DNA of 6,417 nucleotides, from the NCBI GenBank assembly GCA_025966215.1, contig JAOPVM010000016.1, forward strand, positions 1-6,417. The letters run 5' to 3'. The stretch is from Klenkia sp. (GTDB lineage Bacteria; Actinomycetota; Actinomycetes; Mycobacteriales; Geodermatophilaceae). A program made the translations under genes and the position numbers. Below the pieces are notes generated by a model. The model was given only the letters and a program-made list of their open reading frames with translations. It was not told where the DNA came from and searched no databases. Below, piece by piece: positions 1-5,711 of this stretch. Numbering within the stretch: position 1 is the stretch's first letter; the number at the start of each line of letters is the position of its first letter.

Positions 1-1250
1 AGCGGGGTGCCTGCGGCGAGCAGCTCCTCGACCCGGGGCAGCCCGGCGTACTCGGCCAGGTCGCGGGCGCCCTCGACGGGCTGGGTGAAGACGCCGTGGT
101 CGACCAGGCCGGCGGCGCCGTCGGCCACCTCGGTGAGCAGCTCGGCGAGCTCGGTGAGGTCGTAGCGGTCCTGGTCGGCCGGCAGGGGCTGGGTCCCGGT
201 GGCCGCCACCTCGGGCCAGGAGGCGATCTCGGTGAGGTCGTGCGCCTCGTCGCCGCCGATGAACGCCGACAGCTCGGCGGGGGTGCCGAAGAGGAACACC
301 TCGCCGTCGCGGCCCAGGAAGCGGGCCTCGTCGTCGACGTAGCAGCGCAGCGTGAGACCGGCGCCCTCGGGGACGACGACCTCGACGGGCAGGATGCCCA
401 CGCCCTCCCAGAAGCCGGCCGCCGCGGCGACCGCGGCCGGGGAGGCGGTGAGCCGGCTGCCGCTGATGGTGCTCGTGGGGGTCGCGGGGGTCGCGGCGAC
501 CGGAACGGCGTCGGCGTCGTCGTCGCTGGCGTCCTCGTCGGCGGTGTCGGCCTCGGTCTCGTCGTCCTCGGGCTCGGCCGCGCGGGACTGCGACTCCTCA
601 CTGGCCGACGGGTAGTCCGCGACGTCGACGGTGCCGGCGCCGGTCCAGTCCAGGTGCTCGTCGACCTCCTCGACGACGTCCTCCAACAGCTCGTCTACCG
701 AGCTGCCCAGCTTGATCCAGTAATCCTCACCGGCCCGGCCGGTGAAGGCCTCGACGCCCAGGCCGAGCATGGCGACCTCGGGCTGGGCCATCAGCTCGGC
801 GACGGACTCGAAGGCGGTCTCGTCGTCGTCCTCGGTGTCGTCGTCGTCCTCGTCGGGTGCGGTGTCGCAGCACTCGGCGATCCGGCCGACGACGTCGAAG
901 GTCGCGGCCAGCTCCTCCACCGCCCAGCGGTCGGGGTTGTCGGCGACGACGTCGTAGACCCCGTCCAGGTCGAACCGGTGGTCCTCGTCCGGGGTGAGGT
1001 CGGCGGCCCCCAGGCTGGCCACGACCGGCCAGACCGGGTGGTCGGACAGGTCGTGGTCGGTGCTGCTGCGGCAGAACGCGGCGAGCGCGGCCGGGGTCGG
1101 GAACAGGTGCACGGTGGCCGTCTCGCCCTCGGAGTCGCCGAGGAAGGCCTGCCACTCCTCGCCGTCCTCCTCCCACGGGGGAGCCCACAGCGTGTAGCCC
1201 GTGCGGTCGTCGAGGGTGAGGGCGATGGGGACGATGCTGGGCCTGGCCAC
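1..1250 (-). CDS. Acidic two-repeat protein of unknown function (C-terminus beyond window)
   Basis: No function can be assigned from the sequence. The visible 416 residues start at a GTG (1250-1248) with AGGA seven bases upstream; no other start codon fits this frame between the GTG and the end of the exporter gene. The frame is open to the left edge, so the C-terminus is missing. Residues about 18-127 (GYTLWAPPWEEDGEEWQAFL, then VHLFPTPAALAAF, HDLSDHPVWPVV, DEDHRFDL) are echoed at about 298-400 (GLTLRCYVDDEARFL, VFLFGTPAELSAF, HDLTEIASWPEV, DQDRYDL), an internal duplication. Between the copies are an acidic run (DEDDDDTEDDDE, residues 133-144), a conserved-looking stretch with AFTGRAGEDYWIKL, and a low-complexity Glu/Asp then Ala/Pro/Thr linker (about 215-262). 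No signal peptide or membrane segment is seen, so it is probably cytosolic. From memory, similar actinobacterial proteins are sometimes labelled 'primosomal protein'; nothing visible here supports a replication role. It lies 28 bp after the exporter gene on the same strand and could be cotranscribed with it. Confidence 0.8.
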   Translation of the reverse strand, partial: MARPSIVPIALTLDDRTGYTLWAPPWEEDGEEWQAFLGDSEGETATVHLFPTPAALAAFCRSSTDHDLSDHPVWPVVASLGAADLTPDEDHRFDLDGVYDVVADNPDRWAVEELAATFDVVGRIAECCDTAPDEDDDDTEDDDETAFESVAELMAQPEVAMLGLGVEAFTGRAGEDYWIKLGSSVDELLEDVVEEVDEHLDWTGAGTVDVADYPSASEESQSRAAEPEDDETEADTADEDASDDDADAVPVAATPATPTSTISGSRLTASPAAVAAAAGFWEGVGILPVEVVVPEGAGLTLRCYVDDEARFLGRDGEVFLFGTPAELSAFIGGDEAHDLTEIASWPEVAATGTQPLPADQDRYDLTELAELLTEVADGAAGLVDHGVFTQPVEGARDLAEYAGLPRVEELLAAGTP

Positions 1251-1257
1251 GGGGTCA

Positions 1258-1261
1258 TCCT
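1258..1261 (-). promoter_or_regulatory. Shine-Dalgarno site for the acidic two-repeat protein
   Basis: AGGA read on the minus strand lies seven bases before the GTG at 1250. This decides the start: the ATG at 1258-1256 overlaps the site and opens a different frame that gives an Arg/Pro/Ser-rich shadow product. Confidence 0.55.
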
Positions 1262-1278
1262 GCCGTGTCCGGCTGCGA

Positions 1279-2829
1279 TCAGTCCCGCGGGTCGCCCTGC
1301 GGGGTCCGCTCCTCCCGCCAGACGGTGGCCACGAGGACGACGGCGCCCACCATCACGACCGCCCCGATGCCCGCGGCGGCGTCCATGCCGGCGCTGAAGG
1401 CATCCTGCGCGCTGGTCCTCAGCGCGGTCGCGGTGTCGGCCGGCAGCCGCTCGGCGACGTCCACGGCGCCGCCCAGGGTGCCGGCGGCGGTGGCGTCGGC
1501 ACCGTCCACCCCGGTGGGCAGCACGAGGCGTGCGGTGTAGACCGCACCCAGCACGCTGCCCAGGACGGCGACACCGAGGCCGGTGCCCAGCTCGTAGGCG
1601 GTCTCGCTGACCGCACTGGCCTGCCCGGCGCGCTCGGCCGGGGCGGCGGTGAGGATCGCGTCGTTGGTGAGCGTCTCCGACAACCCGGCGCCGGCGGCGA
1701 CCAGCCCGAAGGCCAGCACGACGACGGCGACGTCGGAGTCCGGGCCCAGCCCGGTGGCCACCACGTAGCCGGCGACGCCGAGCAGCAGGCCGGTGACGAC
1801 CAGCCAGCGCACCGGGACGACCTTCGCCAGCGGGACGGCGGCCAGGCCCGCGAGCACCGAGGCGATCAGTCCCGGGACGAGCAGCAGGCCGGCGTCGAGC
1901 GGGCCGACGCCCAGCACGAGCTGCAGGTACTGCGAGGTGATCAGCAGCAGGCCGGTCAGCGCGGCGATGCTGAGCAGGTTGGCGCTGATCGCCGCGGTGA
2001 CCACCCGGGAGCGGAACAGCCGCAGGTCCATCAGCGGGTCGCGGCCGGTCAGCTGGCGGCGCACGAAGGTGATCCCGCTGGCCACGCCGAGCACCGCCGC
2101 ACCCATGCCGGTCACCGACACCTCGCCGGTGGCCAGGGTCTTGATGGCGTAGACCACCGGCAGCATCGTGGTCAGCGACAGGCCGACGCTGACGAGGTCG
2201 AGCCGGCCCGGGGAGGGGTCCCGCGACTCCGGCAGCAGCAGGGGTCCGACCACCAGCAGGGCCACCAGCACCGGCACGTTGACCAGGAACACCGAGCCCC
2301 ACCAGTGGTGCTCGAGCAGGTAGCCGCCCAGGATCGGGCCCAGGGCGGCGCCACCGGAGAACCCGGCGGCCCACACGGCGATGGCCAGCCGGCGTTGCTG
2401 CCGGTCCAGGAACAGGTTGCGCAGCAGGGACAGCGTCGAGGGCATCAGGGCCGCGCCGAAGAGTCCCTGCAGGGCCCGGGCGGCGATGAGCCACCGGATG
2501 TCGGGGGCGTAGGCGGCCAGCACCGACGCGACGCCGAACCCGGCGGCGCCGATCAGCAGCATCCGACGCCGGCCGAACCGGTCGCCCAGGGTGCCCGCGG
2601 TGATCAGCAGCCCGGCGAGCACCAGCGGGTAGACGTCGACGGCCCAGAGCAGCTCGGTGCCGCTGGGCACCAGCGCCCGGGTGATCGAGGGGACGGCGAA
2701 GGTCAGCACCGTGCCGTCGACCGAGACGAGCAGGACGGGGAGCATCAGCACGGCGAGGCCGAGCCACTCCCGTCGGCCGGCGCGGGGGGTGCTGTTCTCG
2801 ACCGGTGCGCCGGCCGTGGCGGTGCTCAT
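1279..2829 (-). CDS. DHA2-family (14-helix) MFS multidrug exporter, QacA/SmvA/LfrA-like
   Basis: Inner-membrane proton-driven exporter, probably of lipophilic cations, dyes or antiseptics; the actual substrate cannot be read from sequence. At 516 residues it has the usual DHA2 length, and the hydrophobic segments fit 14 helices. Helix 1 carries a membrane-embedded Asp38 (LVSVDGTVL) followed by the family pattern up to LWAVDVYPLVLAGLL with Asp65. Motif A (GDRFGRRR) is at 82-89. Motif B is at about 118-128 (R118, QG at 121-122). The antiporter motif C is at about 156-169 (GFSGGAALGPILGG). Asp38, motif A and motif C are those typical of QacA-type drug/proton antiporters. The tail after the last helix is short and polar (WREERTPQGDPRD). 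The start is ATG at 2829 with AGGACGAGGA just upstream; the stop is TGA. It is divergent from a TetR-type gene, and the shared gap holds a palindrome over its predicted -10, so repression by that regulator and release by a ligand is the likely control. The family assignment is firm; the LfrA/SmvA/QacA subgroup is by resemblance. Confidence 0.95.
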   Translation of the reverse strand: MSTATAGAPVENSTPRAGRREWLGLAVLMLPVLLVSVDGTVLTFAVPSITRALVPSGTELLWAVDVYPLVLAGLLITAGTLGDRFGRRRMLLIGAAGFGVASVLAAYAPDIRWLIAARALQGLFGAALMPSTLSLLRNLFLDRQQRRLAIAVWAAGFSGGAALGPILGGYLLEHHWWGSVFLVNVPVLVALLVVGPLLLPESRDPSPGRLDLVSVGLSLTTMLPVVYAIKTLATGEVSVTGMGAAVLGVASGITFVRRQLTGRDPLMDLRLFRSRVVTAAISANLLSIAALTGLLLITSQYLQLVLGVGPLDAGLLLVPGLIASVLAGLAAVPLAKVVPVRWLVVTGLLLGVAGYVVATGLGPDSDVAVVVLAFGLVAAGAGLSETLTNDAILTAAPAERAGQASAVSETAYELGTGLGVAVLGSVLGAVYTARLVLPTGVDGADATAAGTLGGAVDVAERLPADTATALRTSAQDAFSAGMDAAAGIGAVVMVGAVVLVATVWREERTPQGDPRD

Positions 2830-2833
2830 CGTG

Positions 2834-2843
2834 TCCTCGTCCT
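2834..2843 (-). promoter_or_regulatory. Shine-Dalgarno region of the MFS exporter gene
   Basis: On the minus strand AGGACGAGGA contains two purine-rich sites. The nearer, GAGGA, ends four bases before the ATG at 2829, and the farther, AGGA, ends ten bases before it. Either supports that ATG as the start. Confidence 0.6.
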
Positions 2844-2852
2844 GTGGGTGTC

Positions 2853-2858
2853 ACTCTA
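2853..2858 (-). promoter_or_regulatory. Predicted -10 element of the exporter promoter
   Basis: Minus strand TAGAGT matches the TAnnnT core of actinobacterial -10 hexamers. Transcription would begin about seven bases downstream, near 2846, giving a leader of roughly 17 bases that includes the Shine-Dalgarno region. The hexamer shares its first two bases with the left edge of the palindrome at 2857-2872. The matching -35 region is poor (TCGTTA at a 17-bp spacing), so the call rests mainly on the -10 and its placement. Confidence 0.45.
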
Positions 2859-2872
2859 CCGTCCAGACGGTA
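2857..2872. promoter_or_regulatory. Putative TetR-family operator in the divergent promoter region
   Basis: The sequence TACCGTC-CA-GACGGTA is a perfect inverted repeat with 7-bp arms and a 2-bp centre. Beyond one mismatched pair, symmetry continues for three more pairs on each side (ACT at 2853-2855, AGT at 2874-2876). This makes an imperfect 24-bp dyad over 2853-2876. It is the only sizeable palindrome between the divergent exporter and TetR-type genes, and it overlaps a plausible -10 hexamer on each strand. A dimer bound here would block both promoters at once. Palindromes of this size in a divergent intergenic gap are typical TetR-family operators. Binding by the neighbouring regulator is inferred. 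Confidence 0.8.
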
Positions 2873-2884
2873 CAGTAACGAACC

Positions 2885-3412
2885 GTGCCGCGACCGTCGA
2901 ACCGTGCCCGCCTGCTGGACGCCTACGAGGAGCTCCTGGTGAGCGGCGCCGGCGCGACCGTGACCCTGGACGCCGTCGCGGCTGCTGCCGGGGTCTCCAA
3001 GGGCGGGCTGCTCTACCACTTCCCCAGCAAGGAGTCCCTGGTCGACGGGGTGGCCGCCCGCCTGGGCGAGCACGTGGCCGCCGACGTCGAGGCGCTGGGC
3101 TCGGCCCCCGAGGGCCCGGTCGCCTACTGGCTGACGACCTCCACCGCCGACGCCCAGGGCGAGCTCACCCGCACCTACCAGGCCACGCTCCGGCTGGCCG
3201 GCGCCGGGCACCCCGCGGCCCGGACCGCGCTGCTGGAGGCCGACCGGGCGTGGTCGGCCGCGCTGGAGGCCCGGATCAGCGACCCGGTGCTGGCCCGTCT
3301 GGTCCGGCTGGTGGGCGACGGGCTGTACCTGGAGGGCCTGGCTGGGCTGCCGGCCCGTGGCGACACCCCGGCGCTCGTGGAGCTGCTGATGCAGGTGCTC
3401 CGCGACCGCTAG
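2885..3412 (+). CDS. TetR/AcrR-family transcriptional repressor, probable regulator of the divergent exporter
   Basis: DNA-binding repressor expected to act as a dimer in the cytosol. The N-terminal region (about residues 6-55) has the TetR pattern: helix RARLLDAYEELLVSG, then the helix-turn-helix TLDAVAAAAGVSKGGLLYHF at 27-46, followed by PSKESLVDG. The remaining 120 residues are a helical ligand-binding and dimerisation domain (AYWLTTSTADAQGELTRTYQ, ARTALLEADRAWSAALEARI, and so on) whose ligand cannot be inferred. At 175 residues it is at the short end for the family, but no piece is obviously missing. The GTG start lies eight bases after the predicted -10 and has no Shine-Dalgarno site. 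The nearest alternative would be an in-frame GTG at residue 19, which would cut into helix 1, so the first GTG is kept. It is divergent from the MFS gene with an operator-like palindrome between them, so autoregulation and exporter control are likely. Its stop codon overlaps that of the convergent ALDH-like gene. Confidence 0.93.
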   Translation: MPRPSNRARLLDAYEELLVSGAGATVTLDAVAAAAGVSKGGLLYHFPSKESLVDGVAARLGEHVAADVEALGSAPEGPVAYWLTTSTADAQGELTRTYQATLRLAGAGHPAARTALLEADRAWSAALEARISDPVLARLVRLVGDGLYLEGLAGLPARGDTPALVELLMQVLRDR

Positions 3413-4275
3413 AGCCCGATCGGGTGCCAGACCGTCTTCGTCTCCAGGAACGGGGTCATCCGGTGCAGGCCGGGGTCGGCCGTCCAGTCGGGCTCCTCGG
3501 CCGTCGTCCGCAGCACCCGCTTGAGCGTGCCGGCCGCCGAACGCTCCAGCTCCATCGCGACCGCGCCGGACGTGCCGGCCAGGTCGATGCCGTCGACGTC
3601 GGCGTGCTCGGCCAACCAGGGGCCGATCTCGACGGCGTCGCCGGTGAGCAGGTTGGCCACCCCACCGGGCACGTCGGAGGTGGCGAGCACCTCCGACAGC
3701 GTGATCGCCGGCAGCGGCCGGTCCAGCGAGCTGACGACGACCGCGGTGCACCCGGTGGCCAGCACCGGCGCGAGCACGCTGACCAGCCCGAGCAGTGAGG
3801 ACCGCTGGGGCGCCAGCACCGCGACCACCCCGGAGGGCTCCGGGATCGAGAAGTCGAAGTACGGCCCGGCGACGGGGTTCGTACCCCCCAGGACGGCGGC
3901 GAGCTTGTCGGTCCACCCGGCGTACCAGACCCACCGGTCGATCGCGGCGTCCACGGCGGCCCGGGCCTTCGTCGCCGACAGGCCCTCGCCCGCGGCGACC
4001 TCGTCGGCGAACTGCGCGGCGCGGCCCTCCATCACCTCGGCGACCCGGTACAGCACCTGCCCGCGGTTGTAGGCCGTCGCGCCGGACCACTTCCCGAACG
4101 CGCCGCGCGCGGCTACGACGGCGTCCCGGGCGTCCTTGCGGGAGGCACGGGCGGCGTTGGCCACGAACCGGCCCCGGCTGTCGGCGACCTCGTAGGTGCG
4201 CCCGGACTCCGAGCGGGGGAACGTCCCGCCGACGTACAGCTTGTAGGTCTTGCGCACGGCCAACCGGTCGCTCAT
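3409..4275 (-). CDS. Non-catalytic aldehyde-dehydrogenase-like protein (ALDH16 C-terminal-domain-like partner)
   Basis: This 288-residue protein is related to aldehyde dehydrogenases but cannot be an active one. Residues 1-250 follow the ALDH NAD-binding region: KLYVGGTFPRSESGRTYEV, RDAVVAARGAFGKWSGATAYNRGQVLYRVAEVME, the conserved-looking WYAGWTDKL at 117-125, and VLAPVLATGCTAVVV at 167-181. The working residues are replaced. PWNFP of its neighbour is APQRS (155-159), the Lys of KPAE is gone (SSLD), FTGSTEVG is degraded (LAGTSGAV, 232-239), and the nucleophile Cys, general-base Glu and EVFGP motifs are absent. The sequence then jumps to a C-terminal tail, FLETKTVW (276-283), resembling the last ALDH strand, so the catalytic domain appears deleted internally. 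The ATG at 4275 overlaps the upstream stop (TGATG) and has a strong GAAGGAG site, so it is a maintained gene rather than debris. A structural or regulatory subunit for the upstream ALDH is inferred; a simple decaying pseudogene is less likely. Confidence 0.85.
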   Translation of the reverse strand: MSDRLAVRKTYKLYVGGTFPRSESGRTYEVADSRGRFVANAARASRKDARDAVVAARGAFGKWSGATAYNRGQVLYRVAEVMEGRAAQFADEVAAGEGLSATKARAAVDAAIDRWVWYAGWTDKLAAVLGGTNPVAGPYFDFSIPEPSGVVAVLAPQRSSLLGLVSVLAPVLATGCTAVVVSSLDRPLPAITLSEVLATSDVPGGVANLLTGDAVEIGPWLAEHADVDGIDLAGTSGAVAMELERSAAGTLKRVLRTTAEEPDWTADPGLHRMTPFLETKTVWHPIGL

Positions 4276-5711
4276 CAGGACTCCTTCAGGTACGCGCGCA
4301 GGCCGATGCGGCCACCCTCGCGGCCGTGGCCGGACTGCTTGTAGCCACCGAACGGCGACGTCGGGTCGAACTGGTTGAACGTGTTGGCCCACACCACCCC
4401 GGCCCGGAGCTGGTTGGCGACCGACAGGATCCGCGAGCCCTTCTCCGACCAGATGCCGGCCGACAGCCCGTAGAGGGAGTTGTTCGCCTTGGCGACGGCC
4501 TCGTCGGGGGTGCGGAAGGTCAGCACCGACAGCACCGGGCCGAACACCTCGTCCCGGGCGATGCGGTGCGCCGGGGACACGTCGGTGAAGACCGTCGGCT
4601 TGAACCAGTTGCCGCGCTCGGGCAGGTCGCCGTCGGGCTGCCAGAGGTGGGCGCCCTCGGCCTCGCCGATGCCGACCAGCTCCCGGATCCGGGCCAGCTG
4701 CTCGGGGGAGTTGATCGCGCCGATGTCGGTGTTCTTGTCCATCGGGTCGCCCACCCGCAGCGTGCCGATCCGGCGCTGCAGCGCAGCCACCACCTCGTCG
4801 TGCACCGACTCCTGGACCAACAGCCGGGAACCTGCGCAGCACACGTGGCCCTGGTTGAAGAAGATGCCGCGGACGATGCCCTCCACGGCCTGGTCGACCG
4901 GGGCGTCGTCGAAGACGATGTTCGCCGCCTTGCCGCCGAGCTCCAGGGTCAGCGCCTTGGAGGTGCCGGCGATCGAGCGGGCGATCTGCTTGCCGACCTC
5001 GGTCGACCCGGTGAAGGCCACCTTGTCGACGTCGGGGTGCTCGACGACGGCGCGACCGGTGTCACCGGCGCCGGTCACGATGTTGACCACGCCCGGGGGC
5101 AGGTCGGCCTGCTGGCAGACCTCGGCGAACAACAGCGCGGTCAGCGGGGTGGTCTCGGCCGGCTTGAGGACGACGGTGTTGCCCGCCGCCAGCGCCGGGG
5201 CCACCTTCCAGGCCAGCATCATCAGCGGGAAGTTCCACGGGATGACCTGCCCGGCCACGCCGTGCGGGCGGGGGGCGGCGCCCAGGCCCACGTGCTCGAG
5301 CTTGTCGGCCCAGCCTGCGTGGTAGAAGAAGTGCGCCGCGGCCTGGGGGACGTCGACGTCGCGGGACTCGGTGATCGGCTTGCCGTTGTCCAGGGTCTCC
5401 AGGACGGCGAACTCCCGGGCCCGCTCCTGCAGCAGTCGGGCGATCCGGAACAGGTACTTGCCCCGGTCGGCCGGGCGCATCGGGCCCCAGACCCGGGTGA
5501 AGGCCCGGCGGGCGGCGCGGACGGCGCGGTCGACGTCGGCGTCGGTGCCCACCGCGATCTCGCTGAGCACCTCGTCGGTCGCCGGGTTGACGGTCTTCAG
5601 GGGGGCGCCCTGGCCGTCGGTGAACTCGCCGTCGACGAACAGCCCGTAGCTGGGCCGGACGTCGACGACCGAGCGGGACTCGGGGGCGGGGGCGTACTCG
5701 AAGAAGGTCAT
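4275..5711 (-). CDS. NAD(P)-dependent aldehyde dehydrogenase linked to deoC
   Basis: Complete 478-residue ALDH-superfamily enzyme that oxidises an aldehyde to the acid; acetaldehyde from DeoC is the likely substrate, by context. Motifs in order are: oxyanion Asn160 in PWNFP (158-162), Lys183 in KPAE, the coenzyme loop FTGSTEVG (233-240), general base Glu257 in LELGGK, catalytic Cys291 in FNQGHVCCAGSR, Glu388 in EVFGPV, and SPFGGYKQSGHGRE near the end. The Cys291 and Glu257 codons were checked directly on the minus strand (4841-4839 TGC, 4943-4941 GAG). The protein ends at RAYLKES, short of the usual final ALDH strand (YxExKTV). The ATG at 5711 overlaps the deoC stop (TGATG) and lacks a clear Shine-Dalgarno site, so translation probably depends on reinitiation. 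The N-terminal lead (FEYAPAPESRSVVDVRPSYG) fits what I recall of deoC-linked ALDHs. The stop overlaps the next gene's ATG. The ALDH assignment is firm; substrate and NAD versus NADP are inferred. Confidence 0.95.
   Translation of the reverse strand: MTFFEYAPAPESRSVVDVRPSYGLFVDGEFTDGQGAPLKTVNPATDEVLSEIAVGTDADVDRAVRAARRAFTRVWGPMRPADRGKYLFRIARLLQERAREFAVLETLDNGKPITESRDVDVPQAAAHFFYHAGWADKLEHVGLGAAPRPHGVAGQVIPWNFPLMMLAWKVAPALAAGNTVVLKPAETTPLTALLFAEVCQQADLPPGVVNIVTGAGDTGRAVVEHPDVDKVAFTGSTEVGKQIARSIAGTSKALTLELGGKAANIVFDDAPVDQAVEGIVRGIFFNQGHVCCAGSRLLVQESVHDEVVAALQRRIGTLRVGDPMDKNTDIGAINSPEQLARIRELVGIGEAEGAHLWQPDGDLPERGNWFKPTVFTDVSPAHRIARDEVFGPVLSVLTFRTPDEAVAKANNSLYGLSAGIWSEKGSRILSVANQLRAGVVWANTFNQFDPTSPFGGYKQSGHGREGGRIGLRAYLKES
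4281..4287 (-). promoter_or_regulatory. Strong Shine-Dalgarno inside the end of the ALDH gene, for the ALDH-like partner
   Basis: Minus strand GAAGGAG ends five bases before the ATG at 4275, within the last codons of the upstream ALDH. It fixes the start of the 288-residue protein and rules out the much longer open frame reaching to 4842. Together with the TGATG junction it suggests efficient, coupled translation. Confidence 0.75.

Larger units (their letters stand above)
2848..2876 (+). promoter_or_regulatory. Predicted promoter of the TetR-type regulator gene (leaderless transcript)
   Basis: A -10 hexamer TACAGT (2871-2876) and a -35-like GTGTCA (2848-2853, four of six matches to TTGACA) are separated by 17 bp. 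The expected start site seven to nine bases past the -10 falls at about 2883-2885, on or next to the GTG start codon. No Shine-Dalgarno sequence precedes that GTG. A leaderless mRNA is therefore likely, a common arrangement in actinobacteria. Confidence 0.5.

Noticed and set aside
820..860. GTC/GTCGTC-rich tract resembling a trinucleotide repeat
   Set aside because: It is explained by runs of Asp and Glu codons in the acidic region of the protein encoded on the minus strand. It is imperfect and shows no separate repeat unit.
1256..1258. ATG as the start of the leftmost gene
   Set aside because: It is out of frame with the conserved-looking protein and gives a Ser/Pro/Arg-rich product. The GTG at 1250 is in the right frame, with AGGA seven bases upstream.
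1262..1275. Small hairpin (GCCG-GACA-CGGC, minus strand) between the exporter and acidic-protein genes
   Set aside because: A four-pair stem without a U-run is too weak to call a terminator.
3415..3424. Palindrome CCCGATCGGG just after the regulator stop, as a terminator
   Set aside because: With a GATC loop the stem is only three or four pairs and no U-run follows. It is also coding sequence (Pro-Ile-Gly) of the ALDH-like gene.
1201..3798. Long plus-strand open frame (865 codons) antisense to the exporter
   Set aside because: Low-complexity Gly/Gln/Arg/His-rich translation, typical of the antisense of a GC-rich membrane-protein gene. The minus-strand frame has clear MFS motifs.
791..4090. 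Very long minus-strand open frame (about 1100 codons) spanning several genes
   Set aside because: Its product is Arg/Gly/Pro-rich with no recognisable domain. It runs across the exporter, the regulator and part of the ALDH-like gene in another frame. Such open frames are expected by chance in very GC-rich DNA.
3409..4275. ALDH-like gene as a recent pseudogene of the neighbouring ALDH
   Set aside because: The frame is intact, has a strong ribosome site and coupled junction, keeps an ALDH-like C-terminal strand after the missing domain, and differs from its neighbour throughout. This fits a maintained non-catalytic subunit better than decay.
4276..4842. Upstream extension of the ALDH-like gene to an ATG at 4842
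   Set aside because: The extension translates the active ALDH gene in a wrong frame (Arg/Gly/Pro-rich). The ATG at 4275 has a strong Shine-Dalgarno site, and ALDH-like sequence begins right after it.
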